Positions 41,697 through 52,059 of a stretch of 64,000 bases of DNA are shown one piece after another (positions within the stretch are counted from its first letter, which is position 1; each line of letters opens with the position of its first letter). Origin of the DNA: Burkholderia sp. Ac-20365 (lineage in GTDB: Bacteria; Pseudomonadota; Gammaproteobacteria; Burkholderiales; Burkholderiaceae); assembly GCF_017104715.1 (NCBI RefSeq), contig NZ_JAAGPI010000008.1, forward strand, positions 1 through 64,000. Reading direction: 5' to 3'. Position numbers and translations under genes: made by a program. The notes under the pieces were generated by a model, which saw only the letters and a list, made by a program, of their open reading frames with translations, did no database searches and was not told the origin of the DNA.

Positions 41697-42893
41697 TTAC
41701 GTCGACGTGCCGCCGTACTTGACCACGTCCAGAAGCGTCTTCTTCCCGTCTTTATAGTGGTACAGCGTAATCGCGCCTTCTTTCATGTCGCCACGCGCAT
41801 CGAAGGCGATATGTCCGATCACGCCGTTGTAGTCGGTAGCGGGTAACGCGGCGAGCACCTTTGCGGCGTCTGTCGCGTTGGCACGCTTCATCGCATCGAC
41901 GACGACGTACACGGCGTCATAGGCAAACGGCGCGTTGAACAGAATCGGCCCATTGAAACGCGTCTCGAAGCGCTTTTCAAATTCCGCGCCGTTCGGCATG
42001 CGAGACACCGCAAGACTTGCTTCGGAACATACGAGATTATTTACAGCGTCGCCCGCAAGCTCGGAGACTTTCTCGGTGCACGCACCATCGCCGCTAAGCA
42101 CTTTCGCATTCAACCCGAGCGCGATGGCCTGACGAATGAACGGACCAACTGTCGAATCCATGCCGCCAAACATGATGACATCCGGATGCGCGCTCTTGAT
42201 GGTGGTGAGAATGGCGCGGAAGTCGGTGGCTTTGTCGGTGGTGGCCTCGCGCGCGACGATGCGCCCGCCGCCCGCCTGCGCTGCCTTCGCGAATTCGTCG
42301 GCGAGACCCTTGCCGTAAGCAGTTGCATCGTCGACGACGGCAATCGTCTTCGCATTCAGCGACCTGAGCGCATATCCGCCGAGCGCCGGTCCTTGCTGCG
42401 CATCCGTCGCGACGACGCGAAACGCACTCTTGTAACCTTGCCGCGTGTACTCGGGATTGGTCGACGACGGCGAAATCTCCGCGATGTTCGCATCGTTATA
42501 GATGCGCGATGCAGGAATCGAGACGCCCGAATTCAGATGGCCGATCACGGCGACAACGCCTTCGTCGACAAACTTCTGCGCGATCTGTGTGCCTGTCTTC
42601 GGGTCGGCTGCGTCGTCTTCGCCGTCGAGTTCGAGACGCACCTTGCGCCCGTCGATCACCAGCCCATTTTTGTTGATTTCTTCGACGGCGAGCCGCGCGC
42701 CGTTCTCGTTGTCCTTGCCGAGATGACTGCTGCCGCCCGTGAGCGGCGCCACGTGACCGATCTTCACGACTTCCGCGGCTGCGTCGCCCTTACTCTGCGC
42801 GGCGCTTTGCGGCGATTGATCTTTATTGCTGCAGCCCATCAACGCCAGACTGGCCAGCGAAACGCCGACCACTGTGAGTTTTGTCAAATTATT
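41697..42893 (-). CDS. Branched-chain amino acid ABC transporter substrate-binding lipoprotein
   Basis: 398 residues of the LivJ/K family (periplasmic binding type 1): VVKIGHVAPLTGGSSHLGKD, ARLAVEEINKNGLVIDGRKV, VVAVIGHLNSGVSIPASRIY, PDVIMFGGMDSTVGP. Lipoprotein signal LASLALMGCSNK at the N-terminus. The best start is a TTG at 42891-42893 (LNNLTKLTVVGV) after GGAGGAG; there is no ATG in the right place. No permease or ATPase genes are adjacent, so it is an orphan binding protein. Confidence 0.9.
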   Translation of the reverse strand, partial: NNLTKLTVVGVSLASLALMGCSNKDQSPQSAAQSKGDAAAEVVKIGHVAPLTGGSSHLGKDNENGARLAVEEINKNGLVIDGRKVRLELDGEDDAADPKTGTQIAQKFVDEGVVAVIGHLNSGVSIPASRIYNDANIAEISPSSTNPEYTRQGYKSAFRVVATDAQQGPALGGYALRSLNAKTIAVVDDATAYGKGLADEFAKAAQAGGGRIVAREATTDKATDFRAILTTIKSAHPDVIMFGGMDSTVGPFIRQAIALGLNAKVLSGDGACTEKVSELAGDAVNNLVCSEASLAVSRMPNGAEFEKRFETRFNGPILFNAPFAYDAVYVVVDAMKRANATDAAKVLAALPATDYNGVIGHIAFDARGDMKEGAITLYHYKDGKKTLLDVVKYGGTST

Positions 42894-43167
42894 CAATGGT
42901 CTTCTCCTCCGTGATTTTCCCGGAATTCCGGTTGATGGCGATTCTGTTCGCATTCCGAATAAATGGCCGAAAAAACGGTAGCACAGAGGATTGACGGACG
43001 CTGTAAAGATTAGTCAAGCGAGGCAATGCACCACACATCACGCAACGCTTGACAGAGTTTGACGCTATGCACGCGGCATCCAATGGACAATCCGATGCGC
43101 TCGTGCGGGCCGACACGATCGGCACGAAGCGTATTGAATCAACCCATCAAACGGAATCAAGAACACC

Positions 43168-43467
43168 ATGAACAAGATCTCTGCCGCTCTGCTCGCTTCG
43201 CTGCTGGCCGTTGCGGGCGTCGCATCGGCGCAGACATCGGGCGACGGCATCGTGATGACCCACGACCGCGCGGTCGCAGCGCAAATCGAACAGCACGCTC
43301 GCGACGTCCAGGCAAGACCGGCCATCGAGCAGGATGTCGACGCGCCTGCTGAAAAGCTTGATCAGAAGTCTGTCCACGAACATCACGGCTATCGCAAGGC
43401 CGCGAAACCGGGCAAGGCACACAACAAGCACTCACACAAGCACACGCATAAGCTCGCACACAAGTAA
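43168..43467 (+). CDS. Small secreted His/Lys-rich protein
   Basis: 99 residues. Signal peptide MNKISAALLASLLAVAGVASA, a soluble middle part, and a C-terminus almost made of His and Lys (KPGKAHNKHSHKHTHKLAHK). It could bind metal or a polyanion in the periplasm. No family recognised. Confidence 0.65.
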   Translation: MNKISAALLASLLAVAGVASAQTSGDGIVMTHDRAVAAQIEQHARDVQARPAIEQDVDAPAEKLDQKSVHEHHGYRKAAKPGKAHNKHSHKHTHKLAHK

Positions 43468-43486
43468 GCGCGGCGTACAAAGACAA

Positions 43487-43510
43487 ACGGGCTAGCTCAC
43501 GCTAGCCCGT
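43487..43510. terminator. Hairpin between convergent genes
   Basis: ACGGGCTAGC-TCAC-GCTAGCCCGT is a perfect 10-bp stem between the His-rich protein and ahpF. On the minus strand it is followed by TTGTCTTTG, a weak T-rich tract, so it best serves ahpF. Confidence 0.6.
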
Positions 43511-43540
43511 CCGCCTTACAGCACCACCCCAACCTGTCTA

Positions 43541-45133
43541 TCAGGCCTCGGCCATCGCCGCCGCCTGCACATCTTCTTCGTCTTCGACGCTCGTGCGGAT
43601 CAGATGATCGAACGCGGCCAGCGAAGCCTTCGCGCCTTCACCCACGGCGATCACGATCTGCTTGAACGGCACCGTCGTCACGTCGCCGGCAGCGAACACG
43701 CCCGGCACCGACGTCGCGCCCTTCGCGTCGACGACGATCTCACCGTGCTTCGACAGTTCGATCGTGCCCTTCAGCCATTCGGTGTTCGGCACCAGACCGA
43801 TCTGCACGAACACGCCTTCGAGTTCGACATGCTTCGACTCGCTCGACCGGCGGTCCGTGTACGTGATGCCGTTCACCTTCTTGCCGTCGCCGGTAATTTC
43901 CGTCGTTTGCGCTTCCGTGATGACCGTCACGTTCGCGAGGCTGCGCAGCTTGCGTTGCAGCACTTCGTCGGCGCGCAGCGCTGCGCCGAACTCGATCAGC
44001 GTCACATGATTCACGATGCCGGCCAGATCGATCGCCGCCTCGACGCCCGAATTCCCGCCACCGACCACGGCCACGCGCTTGCCCTTGAACAGCGGACCGT
44101 CGCAGTGCGGGCAGTACGCCACGCCGTGGTTGCGATATTCACGCTCGCCCGGCACGTTGATTTCGCGCCAGCGCGCACCTGTTGCCAGCACGATCGTCCG
44201 GGCCTTCAGCACCGCGCCGCTTGCGAGGCGCACTTCGTTGATCTTGCCGGGAATCAGCGCTTCGGCGCGCTGCACGTCCATCACGTCGACTTCATAGCTC
44301 TTCACGTGCTGTTCGAGCGCCGTGGCGAACTTCGGTCCTTCCGTTTCCTGCACGGAGACGAAGTTTTCGATTGCCAGCGTATCGAGCACCTGGCCGCCGA
44401 AGCGTTCGGCCACCACACCCGTCGCAATACCCTTGCGCGCCGAGTAGATCGCCGCCGCCGCGCCAGCAGGCCCGCCGCCGACGATCAGCACGTCGAACAC
44501 CGGCTTCTTTTCCAGTTCCTTCGCGGCACGCGCACCGGCGTTGGTGTCGAGCTTCGCGAGAATTTCCTTCACGCCGCTGCGGCCCTGGCCGAACACTTCG
44601 CCGTTCAGGAACATCGTCGGCACGGCCATGATCTGGCGCGACTCGACCTCGTTCTGGAACAGCGCGCCATCGATCGCCACGTGACGGATGCGCGGATTGA
44701 CCAGCGCCATGATGTTGAGCGCCTGCACGACTTCCGGGCAGTTCTGGCACGACAGCGAGAAATACGTTTCGAACGTGTAGTCGCCGTCGAGTTCGCGGAT
44801 CTGCTGGATCACGGCGTCGTCGAGCTTGATCGGGTGGCCGCCCGTTTGCAGCAGCGCCAGCACCAGCGACGTAAACTCGTGACCCATCGGAATGCCCGCG
44901 AAGCGGATGCCCGCGGCCTTGCCCGGTTCGCCGATCGAAAACGACGGCTTGCGCTCGTCGTCGCCGCGACGCTCGATCACGTTCACGCGCTCCGACAGCG
45001 TGGCAATGTCATTCAGCAGCGCGAGCATTTCCTGCGACTTCGCGCTGTCGTCGACGGAAGCGACGATCTCGATAGGACGACTGACTTTCTCGAGGTAGGC
45101 TTTGAGTTGGGTCTTCAGGTTCGCGTCGAGCAT
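43541..45133 (-). CDS. ahpF: Alkyl hydroperoxide reductase subunit F
   Basis: 530 residues. Two thioredoxin-like N-terminal domains hold the redox pair Cys129-Cys132 ([10 protein letters not shown]). Next come the FAD site ([20 protein letters not shown]), the second redox pair Cys341-Cys344 ([10 protein letters not shown]), the NAD(P)H site ([16 protein letters not shown]) and the end motif [20 protein letters not shown]. It passes electrons from NADH to AhpC. The chosen ATG gives exactly the family start [16 protein letters not shown]. It lies 192 bases after ahpC on the same strand. Confidence 0.96.
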   Translation of the reverse strand: MLDANLKTQLKAYLEKVSRPIEIVASVDDSAKSQEMLALLNDIATLSERVNVIERRGDDERKPSFSIGEPGKAAGIRFAGIPMGHEFTSLVLALLQTGGHPIKLDDAVIQQIRELDGDYTFETYFSLSCQNCPEVVQALNIMALVNPRIRHVAIDGALFQNEVESRQIMAVPTMFLNGEVFGQGRSGVKEILAKLDTNAGARAAKELEKKPVFDVLIVGGGPAGAAAAIYSARKGIATGVVAERFGGQVLDTLAIENFVSVQETEGPKFATALEQHVKSYEVDVMDVQRAEALIPGKINEVRLASGAVLKARTIVLATGARWREINVPGEREYRNHGVAYCPHCDGPLFKGKRVAVVGGGNSGVEAAIDLAGIVNHVTLIEFGAALRADEVLQRKLRSLANVTVITEAQTTEITGDGKKVNGITYTDRRSSESKHVELEGVFVQIGLVPNTEWLKGTIELSKHGEIVVDAKGATSVPGVFAAGDVTTVPFKQIVIAVGEGAKASLAAFDHLIRTSVEDEEDVQAAAMAEA

Positions 45134-45325
45134 TTTTTTGGGTCCGTGGCGAGAGGAAAACGTGAAATCCGGTTCGCGCCCAGTGCGTTCGAGGAACGCG
45201 GCGCGGTAAGGCAATTCGCAAGACTTGTGGCCTTGCGGACTGCCTCACACGGCGCCGCGCAAGGCGGCGCCGTCGAGACAGAAATGACAGCGGGTAGCGT
45301 ATGGCTTCTAGCGAGCCGGTAAAAC

Positions 45326-45889
45326 TTAGATCTTGCCGATCAGGTCGAGCGACGGCGTCAGCGTTTCTGCGCCCGGCGTCCACTTGGCGGGGCAAACTTC
45401 ACCCGGGTGAGCCGCGATGTATTGCGCAGCCTGCACCTTGCGCAGCAGTTCGCCAGCGTCACGGCCGATGCCGTTGTCGTGGATTTCGCACAGCTTGATC
45501 TCGCCTTCCGGGTTGATCACGAACGTGCCGCGCAGTGCCAGACCTTCTTCTTCGATCAGAACGTCGAAGTTGCGCGAGATTGCCAGCGTCGGGTCAGCGA
45601 TCATCGGGTACTTGATCTTTTCGATCGTGTCCGACGTGTCGTGCCATGCCTTATGCGTGAAGTGCGTATCGGTCGACACGCTGTAGATTTCAACGCCGAT
45701 TTTCTTGAATTCTTCGTAACGGTCGGCCAGATCGCCCAATTCCGTCGGGCACACGAACGTGAAGTCGGCCGGGTAGAACACGACGACGGACCACTTGCCC
45801 TTCAGGCTTTCGTCGGTGACGGTCACGAAATCGCCGTTGTGATACGCGGTGGCCTTGAACGGTTTGACCTGGCTGTTGATGATCGGCAT
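45326..45889 (-). CDS. ahpC: Alkyl hydroperoxide reductase subunit C (2-Cys peroxiredoxin)
   Basis: 187 residues. Peroxidatic Cys47 in [14 protein letters not shown] and resolving Cys166 in [10 protein letters not shown]. Thr44 and Arg120 ([10 protein letters not shown]) of the active site are present. It reduces H2O2 and organic peroxides. Usual order ahpC-ahpF. An OxyR site is expected upstream, but only a weak match is seen. Confidence 0.97.
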   Translation of the reverse strand: MPIINSQVKPFKATAYHNGDFVTVTDESLKGKWSVVVFYPADFTFVCPTELGDLADRYEEFKKIGVEIYSVSTDTHFTHKAWHDTSDTIEKIKYPMIADPTLAISRNFDVLIEEEGLALRGTFVINPEGEIKLCEIHDNGIGRDAGELLRKVQAAQYIAAHPGEVCPAKWTPGAETLTPSLDLIGKI

Positions 45890-46121
45890 CTGATACGTCC
45901 TCTTCAGTTGAGTTGGTTGGGGTGCTGCGATGGATTGAATTATGAAGAAGTCGCAGAATTTAAGAAATTTGATTGTTGCGATGCAGCTTATTAAATTTTC
46001 CTATCGACGCGTCGAAACCCTTGCCTGACAAGGGAAAGCGCGGCGCGCACGGGTCTTCCAGGACGGGTAAAATTGCTGCAAAAAAGTGTCCCGACAGGCG
46101 TTTTCAGCAGAGGTTTTCCGT

Positions 46122-48518
46122 TTGAGTGAGCTTCAACAGGGGTTTCTTCTCACCCGTCACTGGCGCGATTCGCCCTCCGGCACGGAGGTCGAATTCTGGC
46201 TCGCGACCGACGACGGTCCGCGCCATATCCGTTTGCGTCCGCAGTCGAACGTCGCGTTCATCCCTTCGGCACAACGCGAGCGCGCGGAAGACGTGCTGCG
46301 CCGGGAGAAGAGCGCGCAATCGCGCGGCATCGAGCTGCGCGAGCTGGAACTGTGCGATTTTCACCACCGGCCCGTGCTCGGGCTGTATTCGCCGCAATAC
46401 CGGCAGTTGACCGGGCTCGAGAAGCGCCTGACGCAAGGCGGCGTCGATGTGTACGAAGCCGATGTGTTCCCGCCCGATCGCTACATGATGGAGCGTTTTA
46501 TCACCGCGCCCGTGCTGTATGGCGGCGAGGCGAATCCTGACGGCCGCGGCCCGCTGCTGAACGCCGACATGAAGCCTGCGAGCGGCTACCGGCCAAAGCT
46601 GAAGCTGGTTTCGCTCGATATCGAAACCAGCGCGCACGCCGAGTTGTATTCCATCGCGCTCGAAGGCTGCGGGCAGCGTCAGGTGTACATGCTCGGGCCG
46701 CAGAACGGCGACGCGTCGGGCATCGACTTCGCGCTGGAGTACTGCGACACGCGGGCGCAACTGATCGAGCGCCTGATCGGATGGCTGGAAATGCACGATC
46801 CCGATGCCATCATCGGCTGGAATCTCGTGCAGTTCGATCTAAAAGTGCTGCACGAAACGGCGCAGAAGCATGGCGTGCCGCTGCGCATCGGGCGTGGCGG
46901 CGCGGTGATGGAATGGCGCGAGCACGGGCTGAAGCAGAACCATTTTTTTGCGGGCGCGGCCGGGCGGCTGATCATCGACGGGATCGAGGCGCTGCGCTCG
47001 GCTACCTGGAGCTTTCCGTCGTTCAGCCTCGAATATGTCGCGCAATCGGTGCTGGGCGAAGGCAAGTCCATCGATAACCCTTATCAGCGGATGGACGAGA
47101 TCCAGCGCCGCTTCGACGAGGACAAGCCCGCGCTCGCGCGCTACAACCTGAAAGACTGCGAGTTGGTCACACGCATCTTCGAGAAGACGGACCTGCTGCC
47201 GTTCCTGCTCGAACGCGCGACGGTGACGGGACTGCCTGCCGACCGCAGCGGCGGCTCGGTGGCGGCGTTCACGCATCTGTACATGCCGCGCATGCACCGG
47301 CTCGGCTACGTCGCGCCGAATCTCGGCGATGTTGCGGGCGCGGCGAGTCCCGGCGGCTTCGTGATGGATTCGAAGCCGGGCCTGTACGACTCCGTGCTCG
47401 TGCTCGATTACAAGAGCCTGTATCCGTCGATCATTCGCACGTTTCTGATCGATCCTGTCGGACTGGTCGACGGCGTGCGCAATCCCGACGACGAACACTC
47501 CGTGCCTGGCTTCCTCGGCGCGCGTTTTTCGCGTGCGAACCACTGCCTGCCGTCGATCGTCGCGCAGGTCTGGGAAGGACGCGAAGCGGCGAAGCGCGAG
47601 CACAACAAGCCGCTGTCGCAGGCGTTGAAGATCATCATGAACGCGTTTTACGGCGTGCTGGGTTCGACGGGTTGCCGCTTTTTCGATCCGCGGCTTGCGT
47701 CGTCGATCACGATGCGCGGACACGAGATCATGCATCGCACGCGCGAGCTGATCGAAGCGCGCGGTTATGCGGTGATCTACGGCGACACCGATTCGACTTT
47801 TGTCTGGCTGCGTCACGCGCATGACGAGGAAGACGCGGCGCGGATTGGGCGCGAGCTTGTCGCTGGCATCAACGCGTGGTGGCGGGAGCATTTGCGCGAG
47901 CGCTTCGGTCTTGAGAGCGCGCTTGAGTTGCAGTTCGAACGGCATTACAGGCGCTTTTTCATGCCGACCGTGCGGGGCGCGGAGGAAGGCAGCAAGAAAC
48001 GTTATGCAGGTTTGACCGTGCTCGCCGATGGCAGTGAAGAGGTAGTCTACAAAGGTCTGGAGACCGTGCGGACCGACTGGACGCCGCTGGCTCAGCGTTT
48101 TCAGCAGGAACTGTATCTGCGGATCTTCAAGCAGCAGCCTTATCGCGAGTATGTGCGGGATTATGTGCGGCGCACGCTGGCGGGTGAGTTTGATGAGCTG
48201 CTCGTGTATCGGAAGCGGCTGCGTCGGCCGCTGTCCGACTATGAACGCAATGTGCCGCCGCATGTGCGGGCAGCGCGTACCGCTGATGAGTTTAATCGCC
48301 AGCGTGGACGGCCGTTGCAGTATCAGAACGGTGGATGGATCAGCTATGTGATGACTGGCGCTGGGCCAGAGCCGCTGGAAACGCGCGAGGCGTTACGGTC
48401 GGAGATCGACTACGAGCATTATCTGACGAGGCAGTTGCAGCCCGTGGCTGATGCGATTTTGCCTTTGCTTAAGGATGATTTTGCGACTTTGGCGTCGGGG
48501 CAGAGGTTATTGTTCTGA
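46122..48518 (+). CDS. polB: DNA polymerase II (family B)
   Basis: About 798 residues. The N-terminal 3-prime to 5-prime exonuclease has [11 protein letters not shown] (Exo I) and an Exo III-like [11 protein letters not shown]. The polymerase motifs are [17 protein letters not shown] (A), [12 protein letters not shown] (B) and [10 protein letters not shown] (C), with KKRYAG near the C-terminus. It acts in SOS translesion and replication restart. The start is probably the TTG at 46122 ([13 protein letters not shown]) after AGAGG; a GTG at 46086 would add 12 residues without a ribosome site. No LexA box was spotted in the short upstream region. Confidence 0.95.
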   Translation: MSELQQGFLLTRHWRDSPSGTEVEFWLATDDGPRHIRLRPQSNVAFIPSAQRERAEDVLRREKSAQSRGIELRELELCDFHHRPVLGLYSPQYRQLTGLEKRLTQGGVDVYEADVFPPDRYMMERFITAPVLYGGEANPDGRGPLLNADMKPASGYRPKLKLVSLDIETSAHAELYSIALEGCGQRQVYMLGPQNGDASGIDFALEYCDTRAQLIERLIGWLEMHDPDAIIGWNLVQFDLKVLHETAQKHGVPLRIGRGGAVMEWREHGLKQNHFFAGAAGRLIIDGIEALRSATWSFPSFSLEYVAQSVLGEGKSIDNPYQRMDEIQRRFDEDKPALARYNLKDCELVTRIFEKTDLLPFLLERATVTGLPADRSGGSVAAFTHLYMPRMHRLGYVAPNLGDVAGAASPGGFVMDSKPGLYDSVLVLDYKSLYPSIIRTFLIDPVGLVDGVRNPDDEHSVPGFLGARFSRANHCLPSIVAQVWEGREAAKREHNKPLSQALKIIMNAFYGVLGSTGCRFFDPRLASSITMRGHEIMHRTRELIEARGYAVIYGDTDSTFVWLRHAHDEEDAARIGRELVAGINAWWREHLRERFGLESALELQFERHYRRFFMPTVRGAEEGSKKRYAGLTVLADGSEEVVYKGLETVRTDWTPLAQRFQQELYLRIFKQQPYREYVRDYVRRTLAGEFDELLVYRKRLRRPLSDYERNVPPHVRAARTADEFNRQRGRPLQYQNGGWISYVMTGAGPEPLETREALRSEIDYEHYLTRQLQPVADAILPLLKDDFATLASGQRLLF

Positions 48519-49270
48519 GGTTTTTTTGTCTGCGACGCTGGGGTGGTTTGCCTGGTTTTGCTTTGGCATCCGCGTTTTGTTTTGCCTGCTTCAGGCGTCG
48601 CCCCTGTGCGGGGCGGCACTTACTTTCTTTGCCGCCGCAAAGAAAGTAAGCAAAGAAAGCGGGCTAACACCGCCCGCTCTTGACCTCCGCCTGAGGGCCC
48701 CCAACGGGTCCTCCACTTCACACGGCAACTTCTCAGTCACCGCCCGTTGCCCGCGCTTCGAATCAACGCCTCACCCACTTCAATCACCCGTAGCGCAACC
48801 AGCGGCAGCGAATGGTTACGGTCGCCCAGGTGGCAAACTGTGTGTAGGTCGTAGTGCCTCACGCGTCAGCGCTTCTACGACACCGATCCCGTTTTGAGCC
48901 GCGACCTTGGTTTTCAGTCTGGAGTGGAGCGCGTACGTCGCGACAGCCTACACACAGTTTGCCGCTATAGAACGTGGGCAATGCGATCGCGCATGCAACG
49001 ACGCGGGAGCGTGAAGCGGGTGAGGCGCTGATTCAAAGCGCTGGCAACGGGCATCGAACGGAGCGGTTGCCGTGTGAAGGAGAGGACCCGTTGGGGGCCC
49101 TCAGGCGGGAACAAGAGTTGGCGGTGTGAGCGGCTTTCTTTGCTTACTTTCTTTGCCGCGGCAAAGAAAGTAAGTGCCGCCCCGCACAGGGGCAACGCTA
49201 GCAAACCAGAGACAAAACGCGGATGCCAGCGAAAGAAAAAAGCCGTCGGCGGACAAAACAACCCAAAAAA
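48519..49270. repeat. Long inverted-repeat element, copy D
   Basis: Both arms carry the CTTACTTTC-type palindrome (48619-48650 and 49143-49174, 524 bases apart; the right one is perfect). The core has GGCAAACTGTGTGTAGGTCG (48833) and ACACAGTTTGCCGCTATAG (about 48953) in the same orientation as B and C. The left edge begins directly at the polB stop with GGTTTTTTTGTCTGCGACGC. The right edge ends three bases from the stop of the protease gene. So both convergent neighbours end in this element. Confidence 0.88.
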
Positions 49271-49272
49271 AC

Positions 49273-50298
49273 CTAAACCGATTGCTCAACAGGCCGCAGC
49301 CTGACCTCTACCCTCCGCGTCCCACGCAAAACCCCAACCTCAACATCGCGATCAATCTTCGACCCATCCAGCACGCGCTGCAGCGCATCGACACCCTCAA
49401 CGGCCACGCCATCGATAGCAACAATCGTATCGTCCGTCCGCAAGCCGCCGACAGCCGCCGGACTCCCTTTGACGATTTCCATCACCCGAACACCACTCCC
49501 GGACTCGAGACCAAAAAACCGCTGCACCTTCCGCGGCAACGCCATCGTCGTGCCAGCGACGCCGATATAAGCCCGCCTCACGCGCCCATGCGCAAAAATC
49601 TGCATGATCACCCACTTCGCGGTATCGATCGCCGTCGCGAAACTGATCGACTGCGCGCCCGGAATGATCGCCGTATTCACACCGATCACCTGCCCCGCCG
49701 AATTGATCAACGGCCCACCCGAATTGCCCGGATTGAGCGCTGCATCCGTCTGGATCACGTCGTAAATCATGCGGCCCGAGTTCGAGCGCAACGAGCGGCC
49801 GAGCGCCGAGACCACGCCCGCCGTCACCGTCTGCTCGAGCCCGAGCGGATTGCCAACCGCAATCGCAATCTGCCCGACACGCAATTTGCCCGATTCGCCC
49901 AGCGCGACATGCGGCAGCGGCTCCCGTGAGCCAATACGCAAAACGGCCAGGTCGCTGTGCGGATCGTCACCGACCAGATCGGCGTCGAACTTCGTGCCGT
50001 CGGCAAGCTGCACACGGATATGCGTCGCGCCATGCACGACGTGGCTGTTGGTCAAAAGATAACCGTCGGGCGTGAAGATGAAACCCGAGCCGGTGCCCGC
50101 GCGCGCGTGGCGCTCGGGCGCGCCCGGCACGCGGCGCTCGACGGTGATGAAGACGACGGCCGCCCGCACCCGTTCGAGCGCATCGATGACGGTGCGCGAA
50201 TAGGCGTCGAGGAGTAGGGCGTCGTCGGAGGATCCGGGGGCTGCGGCGCTTGGCAGCGCGCCCGACAGATCGTCGACAAAACGGGGACGGCTTCCCAT
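49273..50298 (-). CDS. HtrA/DegP-like serine protease with one PDZ domain
   Basis: 341 residues. Catalytic triad in context: LLTNSHVVHGA (His), DPHSDLAVLRI (Asp) and NPGNSGGPLIN (Ser). A single PDZ domain follows (VRVMEIVKGSPAAVGGLRTD, IVAIDGVAVEG). The ATG at 50296-50298 has GGAG upstream, giving MGSRPRFVDDLSGAL. No signal peptide or membrane helix is visible, which is unusual; DegP and DegS are exported or anchored. It may be cytoplasmic or the N-terminus may be misassigned (a TTG 57 bases upstream adds no signal). Confidence 0.88.
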   Translation of the reverse strand: MGSRPRFVDDLSGALPSAAAPGSSDDALLLDAYSRTVIDALERVRAAVVFITVERRVPGAPERHARAGTGSGFIFTPDGYLLTNSHVVHGATHIRVQLADGTKFDADLVGDDPHSDLAVLRIGSREPLPHVALGESGKLRVGQIAIAVGNPLGLEQTVTAGVVSALGRSLRSNSGRMIYDVIQTDAALNPGNSGGPLINSAGQVIGVNTAIIPGAQSISFATAIDTAKWVIMQIFAHGRVRRAYIGVAGTTMALPRKVQRFFGLESGSGVRVMEIVKGSPAAVGGLRTDDTIVAIDGVAVEGVDALQRVLDGSKIDRDVEVGVLRGTRRVEVRLRPVEQSV

Positions 50299-50410
50299 GA
50301 CAAGGCTCCGGATAAGCGAGAGCCGCACATGCGGGGCAGACAAGGGGTTTTTCAAGCGCGGCGGACGGCGCCCGACGTGAACGTCGAGGCGCGCCGCCCA
50401 GGAAGGCGCG

Positions 50411-50602
50411 TCAGATGAGTTTCAGGTTGCGGATGCGGCCGATGCGCGGCGAACGTTCGAGGATCAGCTTCTCGATCGCTTCGGGCACCAGCGCTCTGGG
50501 AATATTGGCGGGCACGTCCGACACCAGTTGCGACGGCACATTCACGATGAAGTCGTCGGGTGCGGTGGCGAGGCTGTGCTCGTAGGTAACGCGGTAGTCC
50601 AT
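50411..50602 (-). CDS. Small hypothetical protein, 63 aa
   Basis: MDYRVTYEHSLATAPDDFIV to RSPRIGRIRNLKLI, soluble, with no known domain. The chosen ATG lies inside a longer open frame whose upstream part looks like noise. There is no strong ribosome site (only TCAAG). It precedes the protease gene on the same strand with a gap of 112 bases. Confidence 0.5.
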   Translation of the reverse strand: MDYRVTYEHSLATAPDDFIVNVPSQLVSDVPANIPRALVPEAIEKLILERSPRIGRIRNLKLI

Positions 50603-50883
50603 GCTTGAGTGCGAAAAAACGTAGGTAGTGTGGCGAAATCGTTGCGTCGGAGGGCGCGCTGCGCCTGCTCGCGCGCATGCTGTTCCGAGATCGTACCTCA
50701 GACACGCATCCCGCGCCGCACGGCGCGACCCGCAATGTGCGCCGCCGAACGCCGTGCGCATGCGCGCGCGCCGCCCTTCAACGCAAAAAAACCGGACAGG
50801 ATGCGCGCGCATCTCCGTCCGGCTTTTCTGATCTTGATCCCGCGGTGAACACAGGCACTATTTGCCCATAGCAAAAGCCACCC

Positions 50884-51075
50884 TCACCGGTGCCAGCCGC
50901 CGTGGCCCCAGCAGCAACTGTAGCCGACGCCGACATTCACCGTCGGTCCCGCGTAATACCCCGGCGCGTAGCCATAACCCGGCGCATACGCATAACCATA
51001 TGGCGGCGCGACGACGCAGCCGCCCAACCCGATCGTCGCCGCGGCGACGGCTACCAGCGTCAGAAGTTTCTTCAT
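50884..51075 (-). CDS. Small Gly/Tyr-rich lipoprotein
   Basis: 63 residues. MKKLLTLVAVAAATIGLGGC is a lipoprotein signal. The mature part is dominated by Tyr, Gly and Pro (VAPPYGYAYAPGYGYAPGYY) and ends WGHGGWHR. A strong ribosome site (AGAAGGGAGAA) precedes the ATG. Similar short lipoproteins are common in this group of bacteria; function unknown. Confidence 0.75.
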   Translation of the reverse strand: MKKLLTLVAVAAATIGLGGCVVAPPYGYAYAPGYGYAPGYYAGPTVNVGVGYSCCWGHGGWHR

Positions 51076-51415
51076 GATCGTTCTCCCTTCTCCTACGTCA
51101 TTTGAGCAGACGCTACAGAAGGCGTTCGTGACCACTTGTGACGATGCATTACGGCGCGATACGCAGCAACGCATGCACCGCGCCGCCGCCGACCCGCGCA
51201 AGAAAGGCGCCTGCACAACCCAGGGCCTTTACGTGCAGACCGCACACTAACAGTTGCTTACCATTCGCCGGGTCGTGAGGAGAAACGGGCGCGTCCGCTC
51301 CACAGGCAGATTTCGATGACGCCGGTATGAATCCGAAATCGGCCTCTGTTCGACCGATTGATTGGGGGATCCGCGGCGCACACTGCAGTCATGCCAGTGC
51401 ACTGAGGAGCCTGAA
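51076..51415. other. Divergent intergenic region, nothing clear
   Basis: About 340 bases between the Gly/Tyr lipoprotein (minus) and the 88-residue gene (plus). It should contain both promoters. I see no gene, operator or terminator that I can defend. Confidence 0.4.
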
Positions 51416-51682
51416 ATGTCTTCCCGCCATGACAGAAGCAATGCGTTCGAGCCCGAAGCGTTTGAAACGCGGGATTACCCGGAAGCCGAACTGATGCGCG
51501 GCTTGCAGCTCGCGTCCGACACGGTGCTGCGCCTCGCCACCCAGACGCACGAGGCGGTCGCGCGCGGCGACGCGGTGAGCGCGGAACTGGCGCGCGTCTC
51601 GCTGGAAAAGCAGCTTGCGCTGACCACGCGGCTGATCGACGAGCTTCTGTTCGACGGCGAGGATCGCCACACGACGCACTGA
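51416..51682 (+). CDS. Hypothetical protein, 88 aa
   Basis: MSSRHDRSNAFEPEAFETRD leads into a helical region (MRGLQLASDTVLRLATQTHE, SLEKQLALTTRLIDELLFDG). Soluble, probably a helical bundle. The ATG follows TGAGGAGCC. No family recognised. Followed by a small membrane protein gene in the same direction. Confidence 0.6.
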   Translation: MSSRHDRSNAFEPEAFETRDYPEAELMRGLQLASDTVLRLATQTHEAVARGDAVSAELARVSLEKQLALTTRLIDELLFDGEDRHTTH

Positions 51683-51763
51683 TCCGGCGCTTGCGCGACG
51701 GGACGAAGTGAACACCACGGCAGCAATGGAAGCAATCGCAGCACCGACAGACTGGAACACGAA

Positions 51764-51907
51764 ATGAACGTTTTGACCGTACTTCTTTGCATCTGGGCCA
51801 TGGTGGCGTTGTGCGCAGTGCTGTTCATCCGCGGCGCGAGCCCGCGCGTCGAGCGTCCGTCGAAGGTGAAGCAGGCGCGGCCGTCGCGCTACTCGATCGC
51901 CGAGTAA
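51764..51907 (+). CDS. Tiny single-span membrane protein, 47 aa
   Basis: MNVLTVLLCIWAMVALCAVL continues into FIRGASPRVERPSKVKQARP and ends SRYSIAE. One membrane helix is followed by a basic cytoplasmic tail, a typical small membrane protein. It sits 81 bases after the 88-residue gene. No strong ribosome site (GGAAC). Function unknown. Confidence 0.5.
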   Translation: MNVLTVLLCIWAMVALCAVLFIRGASPRVERPSKVKQARPSRYSIAE

Positions 51908-52059
51908 GCTTCTCCGCCTGCGCGGCAAGGCGCGACCCCACGGCCAGCGCCCTCGCCTTCGCCCGTTTTACTCGCCGCCACGCCGGCGAGTTCAGCAAGA
52001 CCTCTTCCGATCGCACGCAGACAGGCGCACCATCGCGCCCTCTTTTCTGCCTCCACCCG

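Noticed and set aside
45969-46004. Possible OxyR site upstream of ahpC (ATAG at the end with 11-base periodic words).
   Set aside because: Only one of the four half-elements fits well; too weak to list as a site.
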